NCBI GenBank assembly: GCA_949130495.1
Contig: OX422220.1
Coordinates: forward strand, 10,781,001 to 10,845,000
DNA length: 64,000 bases
Source: Sambucus nigra
Lineage: Eukaryota; Streptophyta; Magnoliopsida; Dipsacales; Adoxaceae
Reading direction: 5' to 3'
Shown here: one piece after another, positions 46,641 through 59,200 of the stretch
How the letters are laid out: every line of letters begins with the position of its first letter
Position numbering within the stretch: position 1 is the stretch's first letter
Notes under the pieces: model-generated
Databases searched by the model: none
Seen by the model: the letters and a program-made list of their open reading frames with translations, nothing else
Told to the model about the DNA's origin: nothing
Made by a program: the position numbers and the translations under genes

Positions 46641-48254
46641 TTTCCTTGATAATGACAACAAGTGGATTGAGAGAGTATCACATCTTAATTTTTAAAATCA
46701 AATAATAAAATGAATTATTATAAGGCAAAAAACTTTTTGAATTCTAAATTAAAATTGAGGGTCTCATTCTATCAATTTTAAAAGTATTCTCCAGCATACC
46801 AATTACCATTTGAATAGTATTCCTCTTTAGATAGCCTGCTTTCCAAAACACATTACTTAGCCTAAATCCTTTTAATTTTATTATCTAGACAAAGACTATG
46901 TCAAATAAAATTAAATACATCACACTTTGGTCCTAAAAAATAATTACATTCTTCTTTGGAGAACCTACCATTATTTTATGTCAAAGTGTATTCCATCAAA
47001 CTAATTTTAGATTATCTCATATAAGATAAACTCCTCCTTTGGCTGCCTCCTACATGAATAATGAATCGAAAACTACCCATAAGGAAACTTTTAGAAACTA
47101 CCATCATAATTAACATCCTCTTTAGAGGACCTACTTAGTATTCAAACTCTACAAAGCGTTGATGGAGATCGTGGAATCTTCTCTTGGATAATTCCCTCTC
47201 CCATTATCTAATTTAAAAAATATTAGGAGGGTTATCAAAACAAATTTGTGTCGAATTTTTAATTAATTTTAAAAGTCTAAGATATTTGATATATTTATAA
47301 AAATATCCAAAAATCCCTATTTTCATATATTAAGAAAATATGGAATAAATAGAAAAAATCAATCATGATCATTAATTTTCTTAAATTGGATAATTACCTT
47401 TTATTTTCTAACTACACATATTAAAGTTCACAATTTTAAATAATCATAAATTATTCATACTAGCATCCACATGATATAAGTCCGGTCAATTTTTCATGTT
47501 GTCCCTAATTCTAAGGTAACCATTAACACGTATTAACAACCCAACAATTAGAAAATGAATAATAAAGACATAAAACAACATAAATAAAGAAATAGAGAGA
47601 AATAAGGATTCTTGGCTATTATTGTCAAGATGTAATTCTGGTATAGCTTAGAGTCCTCTTTATGACAATAGCCAACATTCCTCCATGAACCCAAATACTT
47701 CACATGGCCGGTATGACGGGGTCAAGGGGTAAGGTTTAGGAATGCTTCCCTCAAAGGGTTCCCGGGCAGTGGTCATCAAGAGAGGTCGAGGGGCAACGCC
47801 CTCGAAACTCTGCACCATTTTAAATTGTCGAAACTCATTTATATACCAAAAATATCCTCCAACAACATATCTAGTTTTACAATCCTCCATAGAAAATCAC
47901 GATCAAAACAACATATTACAAAGTTCATATGGCATCTAGAAGGAGTTCACATCCTAGATGAATATTACATCAATAATATAACCAAACAACATAGTTCCTA
48001 TATCTTTAAGTAGTAATTCACAAGTTAAATCAACATTATATGCATTCAACATAATAAAAAAAATAACAACGAATGAACCATTATGGGATCCAATCATATA
48101 ACACATAAATAAAAATATATGACTATAAGAGTGGAATTAAATCATTGCAAAATAGAAGTTAACACATATTTATATTTACCCTACATCCATGCATATGTAC
48201 GATTGTTTTATTTGGAAAACATGGTTGAGTTCAACCTATATGCGGTATCAAAAA
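46641..48254 (-). other. leader region of Copia-1, no gene recognised
   Basis: Sequence between primer site and gag, AT-rich at 46650-47640. At 47690-47830 there is a GC-richer patch with inverted GGGG-C-AACGCC-type strings. The open frame 47660-47890 comes from this patch and has no known domain. It is long for a Copia leader, so another insertion may be hidden here. Confidence 0.4.
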
Positions 48255-48267
48255 GGACCTAATACCA
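48255..48267 (-). other. primer binding site of Copia-1 (degenerate)
   Basis: The minus strand reads TGGTATTAGGTCC, adjacent to the LTR end at 48270. It resembles the initiator-tRNA-Met site TGGTATCAGAGCC with a few substitutions. Confidence 0.65.
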
Positions 48268-48269
48268 AT

Positions 48270-49606
48270 TGTTGGAGTGGTTGTCCAAGAGTCTATTGAT
48301 TAGACATGTAAATGGAACTACAAAAAAATCTTATACATAAAACGCTACAGGATAGAATTAGGTTTTATCTTTGAGATCTATCTTATTTGATCTCGTCTAA
48401 GCAAGAGTAGTTTATGATGATGATTGTTCAATAAAGATGTCTTGATTCACCTCACAATCTTCTAATATATTCCTTATATGAACTATTATGGACATAGTGT
48501 GGGATCTTCCTTCATGATCACCTTCTTCCCTCTTTCTCTTTCTTCGCCACCTTTATTTCTCTCAAATTCAAGTTAAGGTTTTTTAGAGTGTCTAGAGTGA
48601 CGAAATGCTTGAGGGAAACTAGCCTTATGAGCATTTATATAGTCTATAGTAGGGACCCTAAGAAGAGATAAAGACGTGGATCTTCTTGGTCCTTGGGAAA
48701 CCTAATCCAGCCTAAATTTCAATCCCAATCCATTATATATAATTAATACCATTACACAAATATAATTGCAACTATACTCCTTAAGTCAAAATTATATTTT
48801 GAGCTCTATATTATTAATTACTGAATTCTAACCATGTTAAGGTTACAGATACCTGTTAACTAAATAAATTTCTTATAATTTATTTGATTAACTTCTTTAA
48901 ATCCTTGAGCAGTCTAAATGAGCTTGTTTATAAATGTAACCCACCTGTATAGTTTGACACATACAAAACTTCTAAGCATGTTAAAGGGGTATTGCCAATC
49001 TCAACATTGAGGTGTGCATTTCGTGCATGAAATATTTTCACCATATAGTATTCACCATTACCCAATCTATCAGGATTATTGATAGAATAATGAATCTCAT
49101 CCGATACATGAAAGAAATAAATAACTTATGCATGTGTAGATAAATTATATCTGAATTCTGAACCATAAGTAAACATAATAATCATGAGGTGTAAACTCTC
49201 TTATAAAATAGGTATAAAGGCAATGACCTCAATATGGTTATGTTTAATACACAAAAAGTGATCTAGAGTAATAAGTTAAAGCTATACCATTTCTCCTAAT
49301 CGAGATATACCTAATAAAATATTATAATGAAGCCTTACCGATGATGTATCCAGTTCCATCTAAGACTCTGAATGATAAAACTCATGTTCCACAAGAGTTG
49401 GTGACCTAATCCTTGGTGTGTAAATCATACTTTACACAATAGACTGACTAGTAAGTAGAACAAAAGACACCATTAATATATAAAATAATGCAAACATTAT
49501 GACAATATATGACTCTCATTAAAAGAAGAAAAATTGATTTTCTTAAATAATAAATCCACAACTAAAACTATTACATAAAGCCTTATTTTAGGCTACCACT
49601 CTAACA
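48270..49606 (-). repeat. 5' LTR of Copia-1 (1337 bp)
   Basis: Bounded by TGTTGGAGTGGT and ACCACTCTAACA, near-perfect 12-bp inverted ends with TG...CA. It contains no gene. Its right third matches the 3' LTR at 41330-41771. Confidence 0.8.
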
Positions 49607-51396
49607 TTATATTCACTGGAATATTATTAAATTATATGTTATGGAAAAAGTTTTTAATGTCTTATATTTCTATCACATGATAAGGATGATATTAAATACT
49701 AACGTCCAACGTAGGTTTGTATTGGGTCCTGAACAACTTTAATGCCAAAATACACAGGGTGTTATAACTATATTCCTCCTCTTTAGGTCTCTATGTTCCT
49801 CTTCGAAGGTCTTCCTTAGCTTTACTTAAACTTTAAGAATGGAAGGGTTTGTGTTTTGTGTGTAAAGTAATTAAATAATTATGATTGATATTATTGGGGT
49901 TTTATTATGAAACCGTGCATGTTGTTTATTTTTCAATAAACGTGTGTTAAGTTCATTTTGAAACAAAAATAACGTTTTTGAGAATGCCTTATATTTGTTA
50001 GTGGGTGTTAAAATTGTGTAAGACCTTATATCCACTGGACCTTAGACAATTTAATTGTAGGTGTGTCAAAATGATATACATGTATATAAAGTGGTTTGAA
50101 CCTCATTTGAGGATCCTAAGTCCACTTTCATAGGGTGTTTCAATGTATATTAGATCATAAGATTGTTATTACAGTCTAAGAGACCACTTGAGCTTTGGTA
50201 TAGATGATATAAGGTCCATGTGATCTTTTTTTACTAATACAAATGTCCTTAGGAAGTAGACGATGAAATTCTCTAAGAGTTCACAAGTCTTAGTTTAGGA
50301 GTCAACATAGTGTACAATAGAAAAAATACTTGGAAATGATCCAAGTTATGGACATTTGCTAAGAATATTTTGTTAGAAGCATATATAAAAATGAGAATGT
50401 ACTTTTTTCAAGTTATTTTACCCGTAGTTCTACCTGTGTGTGTCAATTTAAACATTTTCTCAACTAGTTGCAAGCTCTCTTATATATGCATTCTATTAGG
50501 GAGAGAATGAGTGGACTGTACTAGCATGTCCAGGGCCTCCTCTGAGGTATGGAGACCACAATCGCATGGTGGAGTGTGGATAAAGACTTATATGTCGAGT
50601 AAGGTAGTTCATGGGTTCATTTAATGCAGATGGGATTCATCAAGGGTAGTGTGCATGAGTGGTTGCGGTAGGTGGAACAATATCCTCCTTTTCACCTACC
50701 CAACAGAAAAATTTCAAGGGTTTAGAATGACTTTTGGGGGATGTGGAATCATCAAAGGTTTCCTATTAGGTAGTGAAGAGGTATATTAAATAATACCTTT
50801 CTAGAATAAGGGCCACGGGACAGGTGGAGCTTATTTCACTTCAAACTGAGGTCCTTTGGGCATATCAGAAATAAAGGGATTCTAGTATTGAGGTCGTTGT
50901 GCTTGGTTATAGAAATGCGCTTGAACGATCGAGTATTTTAGAGGACAAAGGAGGCAAGTGAGGCCTATGACACTATTTTGGCCCCTTATCAAAAGTAGTT
51001 TTTATCTTAATAGCTTGGTTGGGGTCTGTAAGAGGTCAAAGTTGACCTTATGATCTTTTTTCCCTCGCATGTGAAGTTAGAGGGGTTAAGAAGTCTCAGA
51101 ATTCCAATAGTCAAATATGGTATCATGATTAGAACCTTGTTACACTCTGCAACAATTTCGAGAGGAAAAACTTATCGATTGAAACAAGTTATGGGTAACA
51201 ATAGAAATAACCATCGAGATTATTATCAGAATGGGACTAGATTAGGAAGGAACCCACATTATGTGTTTAGGTGGATAATATAACTGATGTGACAAATCCT
51301 AGACGTTGTAAACAAGCTACTTGGGATGATTAGAACTCTTTACTGGTTGACCTCATCAACAATTACCTATATGTCTCGATGTTTTTGCACAACCAA

Positions 51397-51400
<4 letters not shown>
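49607..51400. other. spacer, possibly retroelement-derived
   Basis: There is no convincing gene. Plus-strand stretches at 50500-51290 (including the open frame 51050-51283) have gag-like composition but no motif that would identify a family. A GGGTGTTATAA string at about 49770 resembles a Gypsy LTR end but has no partner. Confidence 0.35.

Positions 51401-51450
<50 letters not shown>
51401..51450. repeat. (TC)n microsatellite
   Basis: About 45 bases of uninterrupted TC ending in TTTCTCTTTT. Confidence 0.95.
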
Positions 51451-51452
<2 letters not shown>

Positions 51453-51769
51453 TTCCATCAAAAGTGTATTTTAAAAACATTTCCCATCAAAGGTATTGAA
51501 CCCCATACCTATTTCAATCATGGGACCCCACATTTCCTTACATCCAACTATAGAAAAAGAGATTTGATCTTCAATCAATATCCCAACATAGAAAATTTCC
51601 TAAAGTTCTCTAATAATCAATTAAACGGGATCAGACGACCACAACTTCTCCAGTAGAACCCAAGTGGCTTCACGGATTACTGAGCACAATCTTAGGGAGA
51701 TTAGGGTCAGGTATTAAACACCTGAGTCTGTTACAATAAGGAATACAAAGCCTAAATAAAGAGCATTCA

Positions 51770-53900
51770 CTTTTGTATATAAGAACATATGCTTCAATGT
51801 GTACTTCGTGTTGTGATATTAGCCTTTTAGGTGTCCAGTGGGCGAAAAATTATATCACCCCAACCCATTTATTTAAACTCTACAGGGTTTATGAGAAAAG
51901 TAAAATGAGTTATAGATGGCGAATATATTCTTCTCCCAAAGATTTTATGGTCTTAGCCAAGGTCAAGGAAAACACTCCCAATAGTGGAATGGGAGATTCT
52001 TCTTCGTTAGAGGACCTTGGGCTACCCCTGGATGAGTGGATAATATAGTATTACTATCCCTCTGGTGTTCTCCTCCAATCATAGGTAAGTTGATAGTTTT
52101 TTTACAATATTAGTTTGACCTTTAATTGAAATTTTCCTAACGTTCTTTCTTTAGCAGTCATGGTTGAGCCCAATAAAGAGTAAAATTATAGGTAGATGAG
52201 GCTTTAAAGTTCTCCCCCATTACTTTTTAAGCCATTATAACCCTTAATCGTCTCTTTAAGAATGGAATTGATCCCAAAACTAATTATTTGGTTCCTCGAG
52301 GGAACCTAAGGCCCCTAAGATAGTGGTTGGGAGACTATGGAGGTTGAGCCATTTTCCATGGTTCGTAGGAAGACGAAGGTTATTGTTAATGACACCTCGA
52401 AAGTTACTGAGTCCTATAATGGTGAGGATTAAAAGACTAAATGAGGAGTTGAAATTTCTCTTAGTATTGAGGATGTTTTTACCACTATTGAGGGAGTAGT
52501 CGTTGTGGACTCTAATTGCTCTCCCATAAGTGTCCCAAACATTTTGTTCATGTTATAACTTTCTTAATCAGACATCGGTAACTAATTTTAATCTTTTTTC
52601 ATTCAACTAGATGAACATGAGAAATGAATAATAGGGTGACTCTATCCTAAGAAGGATTTGCCTCACCTTTGCCGAATAAAATGGAATACGTTTAAATCCA
52701 CCGAATGCCTAAATTTGGCACAATGGTGGAAATTCATGTCCATTATCAAGTTGTTGGAAGGTCCTGAGTTGAAATATGATCAGAATTAAGATTCTTTATT
52801 ATAGGAAACCTTTAAAATTCTACACTTAATGAAAGAAACATCGGGGGTAGTTGGGACATTTGGGGCAACCCATAATTTTTCTTCTATTCCATTGTACTTC
52901 CATCCTTTGGTGTCAAAATTTGAGGAAAAAACTCAGGGTCCCTTACCAAAGGAGAAAAAGCTGTGGTGTCTCCTATGAATAAGGAAGGGAAAGAAAGTGC
53001 CCCTGATGTTTTTGACTAACCCAAGGATGCAACTAAAGGGGGAAAAGGAAGGCTAATGTTCTTCGGGGTAGAATGGTACTCTAGACCCTCCTATTTTGAG
53101 GAGAGAAACTCATACGCCTCTACAATGGAGGGTTTGACATCAATGACCAAAAATAATTTTTATGTGATGGTGGCTACACTGAGGGGTAAGGGTACCTCAC
53201 ACAAAGAGAAAGAGATTTTCCATCCTCTTATCAAGGTATCCTCATACTTATTCATGTTTTTCAAAAATTTCATTCATTTTAACATGCCTCATTATCTTAC
53301 CCTATTGCTTTTGTAGGCTCATCACTTGACGGAGGCTCTCTTGTTTGATTTTATCATTGGGAAGAAGTCTTGGAAGAAATATATATCCATGGATGATCAA
53401 TGAGACTTCACCAGGATGGAGATGGAGCAAAGAATATGTAACCAGCGGATGGAGATGTCTTCCTTGGAGAAGGACCGGACGAGTCTGAAGTGAAAGGTAA
53501 ATTCTTTTTAACAAACTCATCTTTTAAATGAAAACAACAATAATGATTATTCCTCTTTGCTAACTGCTATCCGAGAGTCTTAGTCGAGGATGATGAGGCT
53601 GGTGTTAAGTCCATCATTAAGCATAGGGTGGTTGTTGAGGACCTCTAAATTCATGTTTTTAGGCTTCAAATTTCGATGACATGCTTCCCCATTCTGCTGA
53701 GCACATGGACTTTTTAAAGTGGAAGATTGTGGATCACAGTGTCTTGAAGAAACTACTGATATAAGTGGGCCAGAAATTCCAAATGGAGCACTCTAATCTT
53801 GATCTAATGTATGGTGAACGTAATGCAATGAAGAATCAAGCGAATGCATACCTCTACTATGAATCCTAACAAAAGTTCCACTTTTAGAATATGCTTCAGT
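51770..53900 (+). pseudogene. antisense ORF relic of a Tat-type element (plant transposon protein-like)
   Basis: A plus-strand coding relic, opposite to the Tat pol at 57000-62000. A first exon-like frame starts at 51773; just past it, in a shifted frame near 51983-52020, is WNGRFFFVRGPW. This is like the W-x2-RFFFV core of the 'putative plant transposon protein' domain (PF04195-like). Intron-like intervals with GT...AG ends follow: GTAAGTTG near 52083 to TTTCTTTAGCAG near 52155; GTAACTAA near 52576 to TTCAACTAG near 52611; and an acceptor TTTTGTAG near 53317. Downstream, RMEMEQRICNQRMEMSSLEK suggests coiled coil. Tat elements often carry such an antisense ORF between integrase and 3' LTR. 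Stops and frame changes are frequent. Confidence 0.5.
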
Positions 53901-54374
53901 TTTTGAGGCTTACTAATCCAAAGTCTATGTGTTATTTCCCAAGGTCGACATCTCTGGTATTTTCTCGGAGGACCCCAATCTATATAAGAGAACTTTGAAA
54001 GTGAGAGTAGTAGTGATGTGAGTATACTTATGCCTCCACTTTTTTATCTAAGGACGAATAATCCAAGAGTGCATCCACCTCTCTTTCGTTAGTACAATCC
54101 TTGTAATAAAGAAACGTGAAATTGTTGATATGAAACCAATGATGACCCCAAGCCTTATAAAGGCTTTTTATGTAATTTTTCTTTTATTTTTTGACACGGG
54201 ACACATGATATAACCCGTCAACTCTCTGGTTATTAATTTGCTATAGAATTTTTTTTGGAATTTTGACTTGTTCTTTATTGTTCTTTGTTATATTTTTATA
54301 TTTCAATGAATGTTTAAATTTGGCATATGTTTTTCTCAGATCAAGTATGTCAATTAGGGGATATCCCCTACACT

Positions 54375-54392
54375 CCCCCCCCCCCCCCCCCC
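54375..54392. repeat. run of 18 C
   Basis: A homopolymer flanked by CACT and AACAATATT. On the minus strand it is an 18-G tract that could be an expanded polypurine tract of the Tat element, but no LTR border is recognisable beside it. Confidence 0.9.
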
Positions 54393-54399
54393 AACAATA

Positions 54400-57029
54400 T
54401 TTTTTGTTAAAGTAAACAAAAATGAGTCGAAATTCTTTTGATCAGGATATGAGGGTATATATACTTTTGATGTGTAATTGAGGATCCTAAATGGGTCATA
54501 AGACCTTTGTAAGATGCGGGTTCTTAGAATACAATTAGTATATAGCGAGGTTTAAACCTTTATCAAGACCCGGATTAATGATAAAGACATTATTTAATAA
54601 TGACAATAAATGAGGGCGAGAGAGAGAATAACATTCAAAACTTGATCTAGTATTAAATGATATCTTTGCACTATAAATGCGTTGTAATACAATAAATAAA
54701 TGGGACCAGTAAGTAATGTGTTCATAAGGAGAAAGAGTAAGCAGTCTTGGAACTTTAAAGGCCAGGCAGGAACCTCAAGCTCAGTTAATGCTCAATAATG
54801 ATGGTATCAATGGGTATAGGAAGAATGTTTTCACAGTAAATGTTCTCCCAGAAGCTCTCGTGTGTGAGGAAAATCCAACAGCAATTCTAGGTTAACAATG
54901 CCATCCGTGTAAATTGTTTGGTTGGTGTATTTATATGGAGGTAAGGTTACTCGAGTAACCTTGTTGGCATTAAATGTGATTGACCTCATTAAATGCTAAA
55001 GTACAATAGAATTAATGTGGAAGAAATTTCATTAAATTCAAGGGATATTGTGTTTTGGCAGGTTACTTCTAAACTGGTTAAAATCACGGTGTCATTAATA
55101 AGGATGTGATGTGGCAGCTCAAAGGCTCACCTTAGAATGACTATGAGATCAGATTAGGTTAACTAGGTCTTTCATCCTAAGGATAAAATCACTTGAGTTC
55201 TGTAACTTCGAGTCCCTAAATTCCAGATGTTATGATGTCATAAAGTAGGTAAATAGTGTCCTCCACTAGACATATGGTCACATCAAAGTATGTTGTATGG
55301 TTTTGAGGTTACTAGGTTGGAAGTAGTTCGATCATTAGCTATATTGTTTGTTTGCTAGGAACTATCTCTAGGAAAAAGATACAAGATTGGTATTACTCTA
55401 GGAGGTTCACTCGAATGGATTGAAGTCAGGGTAGATCGACTGGAAGTGGCTCCAGTGACAATATGTACCGAATGAAGAATTTTCCGAGTGTATCAAAAGG
55501 GTTGGTTATTGTATTCCTAATGTTTCCTTGCTCCCAATCCTCTAAACCATGTCTCGATGAGTTTCCCAAGAGTAGGTTGTTTGATAGAGCATGAGAGATC
55601 TCACATGCACTGCCAGGCATGGTCCCTCGAGGGTACCAAATAACCTCGCTCATATTACAAAGTAAGCTTGTTAAAGAAACACAGTACATGATCAAATACA
55701 TTTTTCTTCATATTACAAAATATCATTATTAGAATAACTTTGGCCTTCGAGAGGAGTCCTTTGAGGAGTATATTTGGAGGGTCTTTGTGGGAAGTCCTTT
55801 GAGCGATCTTTGTCTTCCTTCTTCATTTTCTAAGTATAAGATTAACTCACTAATCAATCTTTGATGGGTACTCCTCCTATAACCTTAGAAATAATAGGTC
55901 CATGTGGTTGTTAGGACTTTCACTTTTTAAGATTTAATGCCTCAGATTTTTTTTACATAAACACTCACTAAGGATGCAAACCTTAGGATAAAAAATTTGA
56001 AGTCCCACGGACGGTCTAAAGACCTATAGAGTATCTAATTCAGGATGAGGGACTTACGAGTTTGAGATTCGAAGCTCATAATTGGAGCTAAGGCATATAA
56101 ACCTTAACTTACTAGGATAGAAGCATTGTGTTTTATACATGAGGTTCCACAATGCGACTTTAGACTTCGGATTTATAAAACCCTAGGATAAAAGCCTATT
56201 GGTATAAATTTGAGGTTCCTAAATGGTTCCTATGACTTCCAAACCATTTGTATCTAAGTATAGAAATTTTAGAGGGTTTGAACCTTTTCATATAAACATT
56301 TAGCCCCATAATTTTTTTTTTTAAATGGAGTTTTTTTCAAGTCTCAACCTTTTTAGTTATGTGTTATTTTTTTTTATCTTGCTCCAACATTGGACATCTC
56401 CAAAAAAAAAAAATGATTGTTTAAAAAAGATGGTTGCTAAGTTTTCTGCATTTTTGTACATTTCAGATCTTTTGTAAGTGTTTTTAGGTGCGAGCAAAGG
56501 TTCTTTAGGCTAACGGTTTTGGACTTTAGACCTTAGTCAACATAGGTGGAATCAATGATGAAAGCATTGGTAATTCGTTTAGTCTTTTGGGGTATTTAGA
56601 CTTGTGATTATATTTTGGAGCTAAGGATGAATTCCTTGCAATTATTGTTGGGTCGTTTAAGACCTCAAGGACTTTGGAGCAAGGGATGGAAGCCTTACAA
56701 CCCCATGAGCAATTTTTTTGAGGTCTTTTGGACCTGTTTTTTTTATATAGAGAGTTAAGGATTGAAGTCTTGCAACTTTTATTGGGTCCTGAGACCTTCG
56801 AATAATCTTGGATCGAAGGATTGAATGCTTGTAACTAACGTTGCATCTTCACCGTTAAATTTAACCTAGAGACAAATATTGCATCTTTATAGCGCATGTT
56901 GAATATTGTATTAAGACATCATAGGTATAAAAATAGCTCTTTTATGCAATTTCAATAATAAAGTATATCATTGCAAGTTTTTTTAGATGCCCTACATTCT
57001 AAGGGTTTACATGTTCTTATATGTCCATG
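54400..57029. other. non-coding 3' region of the Tat element with degenerate repeats
   Basis: There are no open frames of interest (55426-55701 on the minus strand has no domain). Between about 55960 and 56860 there are many diverged copies of a short motif set: GGATGAAAGCCTTGCAA-like, TTTGAGGTCC-like and GGGTCGTTTAAGACCTC-like strings. The region resembles an eroded tandem array. Long, repeat-bearing 3' regions are known from Tat/Ogre elements. Confidence 0.5.
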
Positions 57030-57690
57030 TTCTTCAGGTAATAACAACTTGGTCGTCTTATTCTTAACACCACATAAGGTCCTTACGACTAGGAGACTAT
57101 CTTTCTCTAGCTTTGATTTCTAGTGGCAATGGTAACCTCCATTAAGGCCACGTCCCCACCTTCAATTATTTATGGTGAACTTTCTTATTTAAGTAGGAGA
57201 TCAATTTGGGCTTGTGAGTGGCCACTAGGACCACTATAGCTTCTCATCTTTCTTCTAACTCATCTAAGGATCTTATGATACCCTCATTATTAGCCTATGG
57301 TTCAAACTGACCCACTCTCTACATTGGTATCTTGATTTGTATTCGGACAACTACCTCAGTGCTACCAGTTAAGAGGAATGGAGTTATCCCCATTAGACTT
57401 CTAACCATGGTTTTATAGGCCCATACCTCATCCAAAAACATCTTAGCTCTATCTAACCTCTTATTTAATCTATGAAAAATGGTTATTTTGGTTACTTTGA
57501 CTTGGTCGTTCGCTTGAGGATGGCTTGAAGATGAGTAATCATCATTTTTCGATGGCCTGAGACAAATTGTCCGAAAATAGGGTTGAAAAATTATTTCATA
57601 TTGTCAGAGATGATGGCTGTAGACAAGCGGAACCTGCAAATGATGTTTTTACAAATGAATTTAGTGCAATTATTTTCTTGAAGAAATAAA
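57030..57690 (-). pseudogene. Tat integrase, second copy (core end and C-terminus)
   Basis: The minus strand reads FICKNIICRFRLSTAIISDN near 57590-57660, then HPQANDQVKVTKI and LNKRLDRAKM (57430-57530). WAYKTMVRSLMGITPFLLTG and LDELEERREA follow (57200-57430), and VGTWP near 57140. The catalytic Glu, normally in HPQANGQVE, is Lys here (QVK). It lacks the N-terminal finger, which is found only in the first copy at 57937-58640. The two copies overlap in the core yet differ in sequence. Confidence 0.75.
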
Positions 57691-57699
57691 TTACCATAG

Positions 57700-57936
57700 T
57701 AAAGAATTTGTTATGTCATTTCCCTAACTGAGTGGGAGAGAGAACAGTCAGTGAGAAAGAGAAAAAAAGAGAAATGAAACATAGAAAAAAAGAGCACCTA
57801 CGGTTTTTGACCGAGAAACCTATCACGAGCGTGTCAAGGTCTTTGATCGTGACAGCTTTGTCAAAAAACAAAAACTCGTGTTTTTTGTCACGATCTTTGT
57901 GACAAGGGTGGCATTTTAACCTTTTTGGTGTAGTGA
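57700..57936 (-). mobile_element. CACTA-type transposon terminus between two integrase copies
   Basis: The minus strand starts CACTACACCAAAAAGG at 57936. It is followed by subterminal inverted and direct copies of GATCGTGAC/GTCACGATC (about 57800-57900), the arrangement of En/Spm-type ends. The opposite end was not found, so only one terminus seems present. The open frame at 57716-57952 is this terminus read through and is not a gene. Confidence 0.55.
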
Positions 57937-58640
57937 TTCCAAATGCAACCATGTTAGGGGTTTATCGATAGTTGTCCACAACATTTTTCTATAAGCCCAA
58001 AGGTCACTGTGTAATTTATTGATTCAGTTTCCTTTGGAATCATCTAGCCTCTTATTTTCTCCATCAAGTAGTGTTTTGTTAGTTATTTCTATTTGACCAT
58101 TGCTTTAATGATGCCCAGGCCCATAGTTCAATTTTTGGATTTTTGTTTGGATGCAATAATCCTCAAATTCCTAATTGTCAAACTAAGTACCAAAGTCCGT
58201 GATAAGAGAATATGGCATGATATAATGATATATGATATTCTTCTATATGAACTGGAAGACTCTTTCATATGGCATTTCAACAAGGGTCTCAACCTCCCCC
58301 TATTTGGTGAATTAGTCTATAACAATGACCAAATACTTGAACCTTCATTTTATCTTTGGCTAATGGTTGACCAAGTCGATCCCCATAAGGTAAAAGGGCA
58401 AAGAGATATGATTTTTATCAGTGTATCCCCCGATATTTTATGTATACTATAATTTTTTTGGCATTTGTTCCATCTCCTAGCATATGAAATGCAATTTGCC
58501 TTCACAATTGGCCAGTAATATCCTTGCATGGCCACTCGTCGTACCAATGATCGTCCTACAGAATAAGATCCGCATAACCATTTGTATATCTCCTTTTTCA
58601 GGTATTGAACTTTCGAAGGATGAACACGTCTAAGCAACGA
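57937..58640 (-). pseudogene. Tat integrase, first copy (finger and core)
   Basis: The open stretch 58350-58637 holds the zinc-binding N-terminus: HPSKVQYLKKEIYKWLCG, RVAMQGYYWPIVKANCISY, RRWNKCQK, followed by LCPFTLWG. The core continues with frameshifts: an LVIVID-FTK-like block, KNIIYHY, SLITDFGT (second Asp), and an NGQIEIT block with the catalytic Glu near 58090-58120. The end (LWAYRK) at about 58000 is cut by the CACTA-like terminus. The first Asp region is blurred by a stop. Confidence 0.78.
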
Positions 58641-58799
58641 GATAGTGAATCCTCTTTTTGATAAAAAACACTTCCTTCCAATACATCACTAACTGATTTG
58701 TATATCAATCTCCTATCTTCCTTTGGATCTTATGGAAATGTGCCTTTTTCAATATATCACTTGATGGGATCTATCCACGAGGGCCCTAAATCTACTGCA

Positions 58800-59200
58800 A
58801 TCAGATCAATAGTTTCTTCATCAACGCTCCTATTTTTTACAAATTCTATAGGAATGGTCCTTCTTATCCAGTTCTAGTCATTGAAGCGAGTTGAGAAAGT
58901 GCACCTGCATGGGCATTTTCACTTCTTGGAACTCTTATCATTTTAACTGTTGGGAACTTAGTTGTTCTACTTTGGGCTTTTTCCAGGTCTCTAGTCATCA
59001 ATTATCATCTGACTATGTATATCCCTTGCACCTGATTGGCGATTAATTGGGAACCATTGTGAGCTATTACATTCTCGGCACACAAAGAAAGTGCTAATTT
59101 GAATCCTACAATCAATTATTCATATGCTGCCTCACTATTAGAATACTTGAACTGAAAATGGACCACGCATTCCACATCTATTTAATCATGAGTATTGATG
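58800..59200 (-). pseudogene. second (archaeal-type) RNase H of the Tat element
   Basis: The minus strand near 59030-59150 reads AAYEALIVGFKLALSLCAEN, then NGSQLIANQVQGIY. Near 58890 there is a VPRSENAHAGALSQL-like stretch, where AGALSQL replaces the usual ADALARL. These are the conserved pieces of the additional RNase H that Tat elements carry between RNase H and integrase. The catalytic Glu of YEAL is kept and the D of DSQL has changed to G. The frame is interrupted. Confidence 0.7.

Larger units (their letters stand above)
41330..49606 (-). mobile_element. Copia-1: Ty1/Copia retrotransposon, heavily decayed
   Basis: Minus-strand order from the right: 5' LTR (48270-49606), primer site, leader, gag (45890-46640), unidentified insert, protease remnant, integrase C-terminus, RT, and the right part of the 3' LTR (41330-41771). 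Protease-integrase-RT is the Copia order. The sequences resemble the Tork-type branch of plant Copia, but clade placement is tentative. Most of the integrase is missing and the left part of the 3' LTR could not be aligned. Confidence 0.82.

Noticed and set aside
47660..47890. 76-codon minus-strand frame in the Copia leader
   Set aside because: It comes from a GC-richer patch with inverted repeats and matches no domain; probably untranslated leader.
57716..57952. 78-codon minus-strand frame
   Set aside because: It spans the CACTA-like terminus and its subterminal repeats; not a conserved protein.
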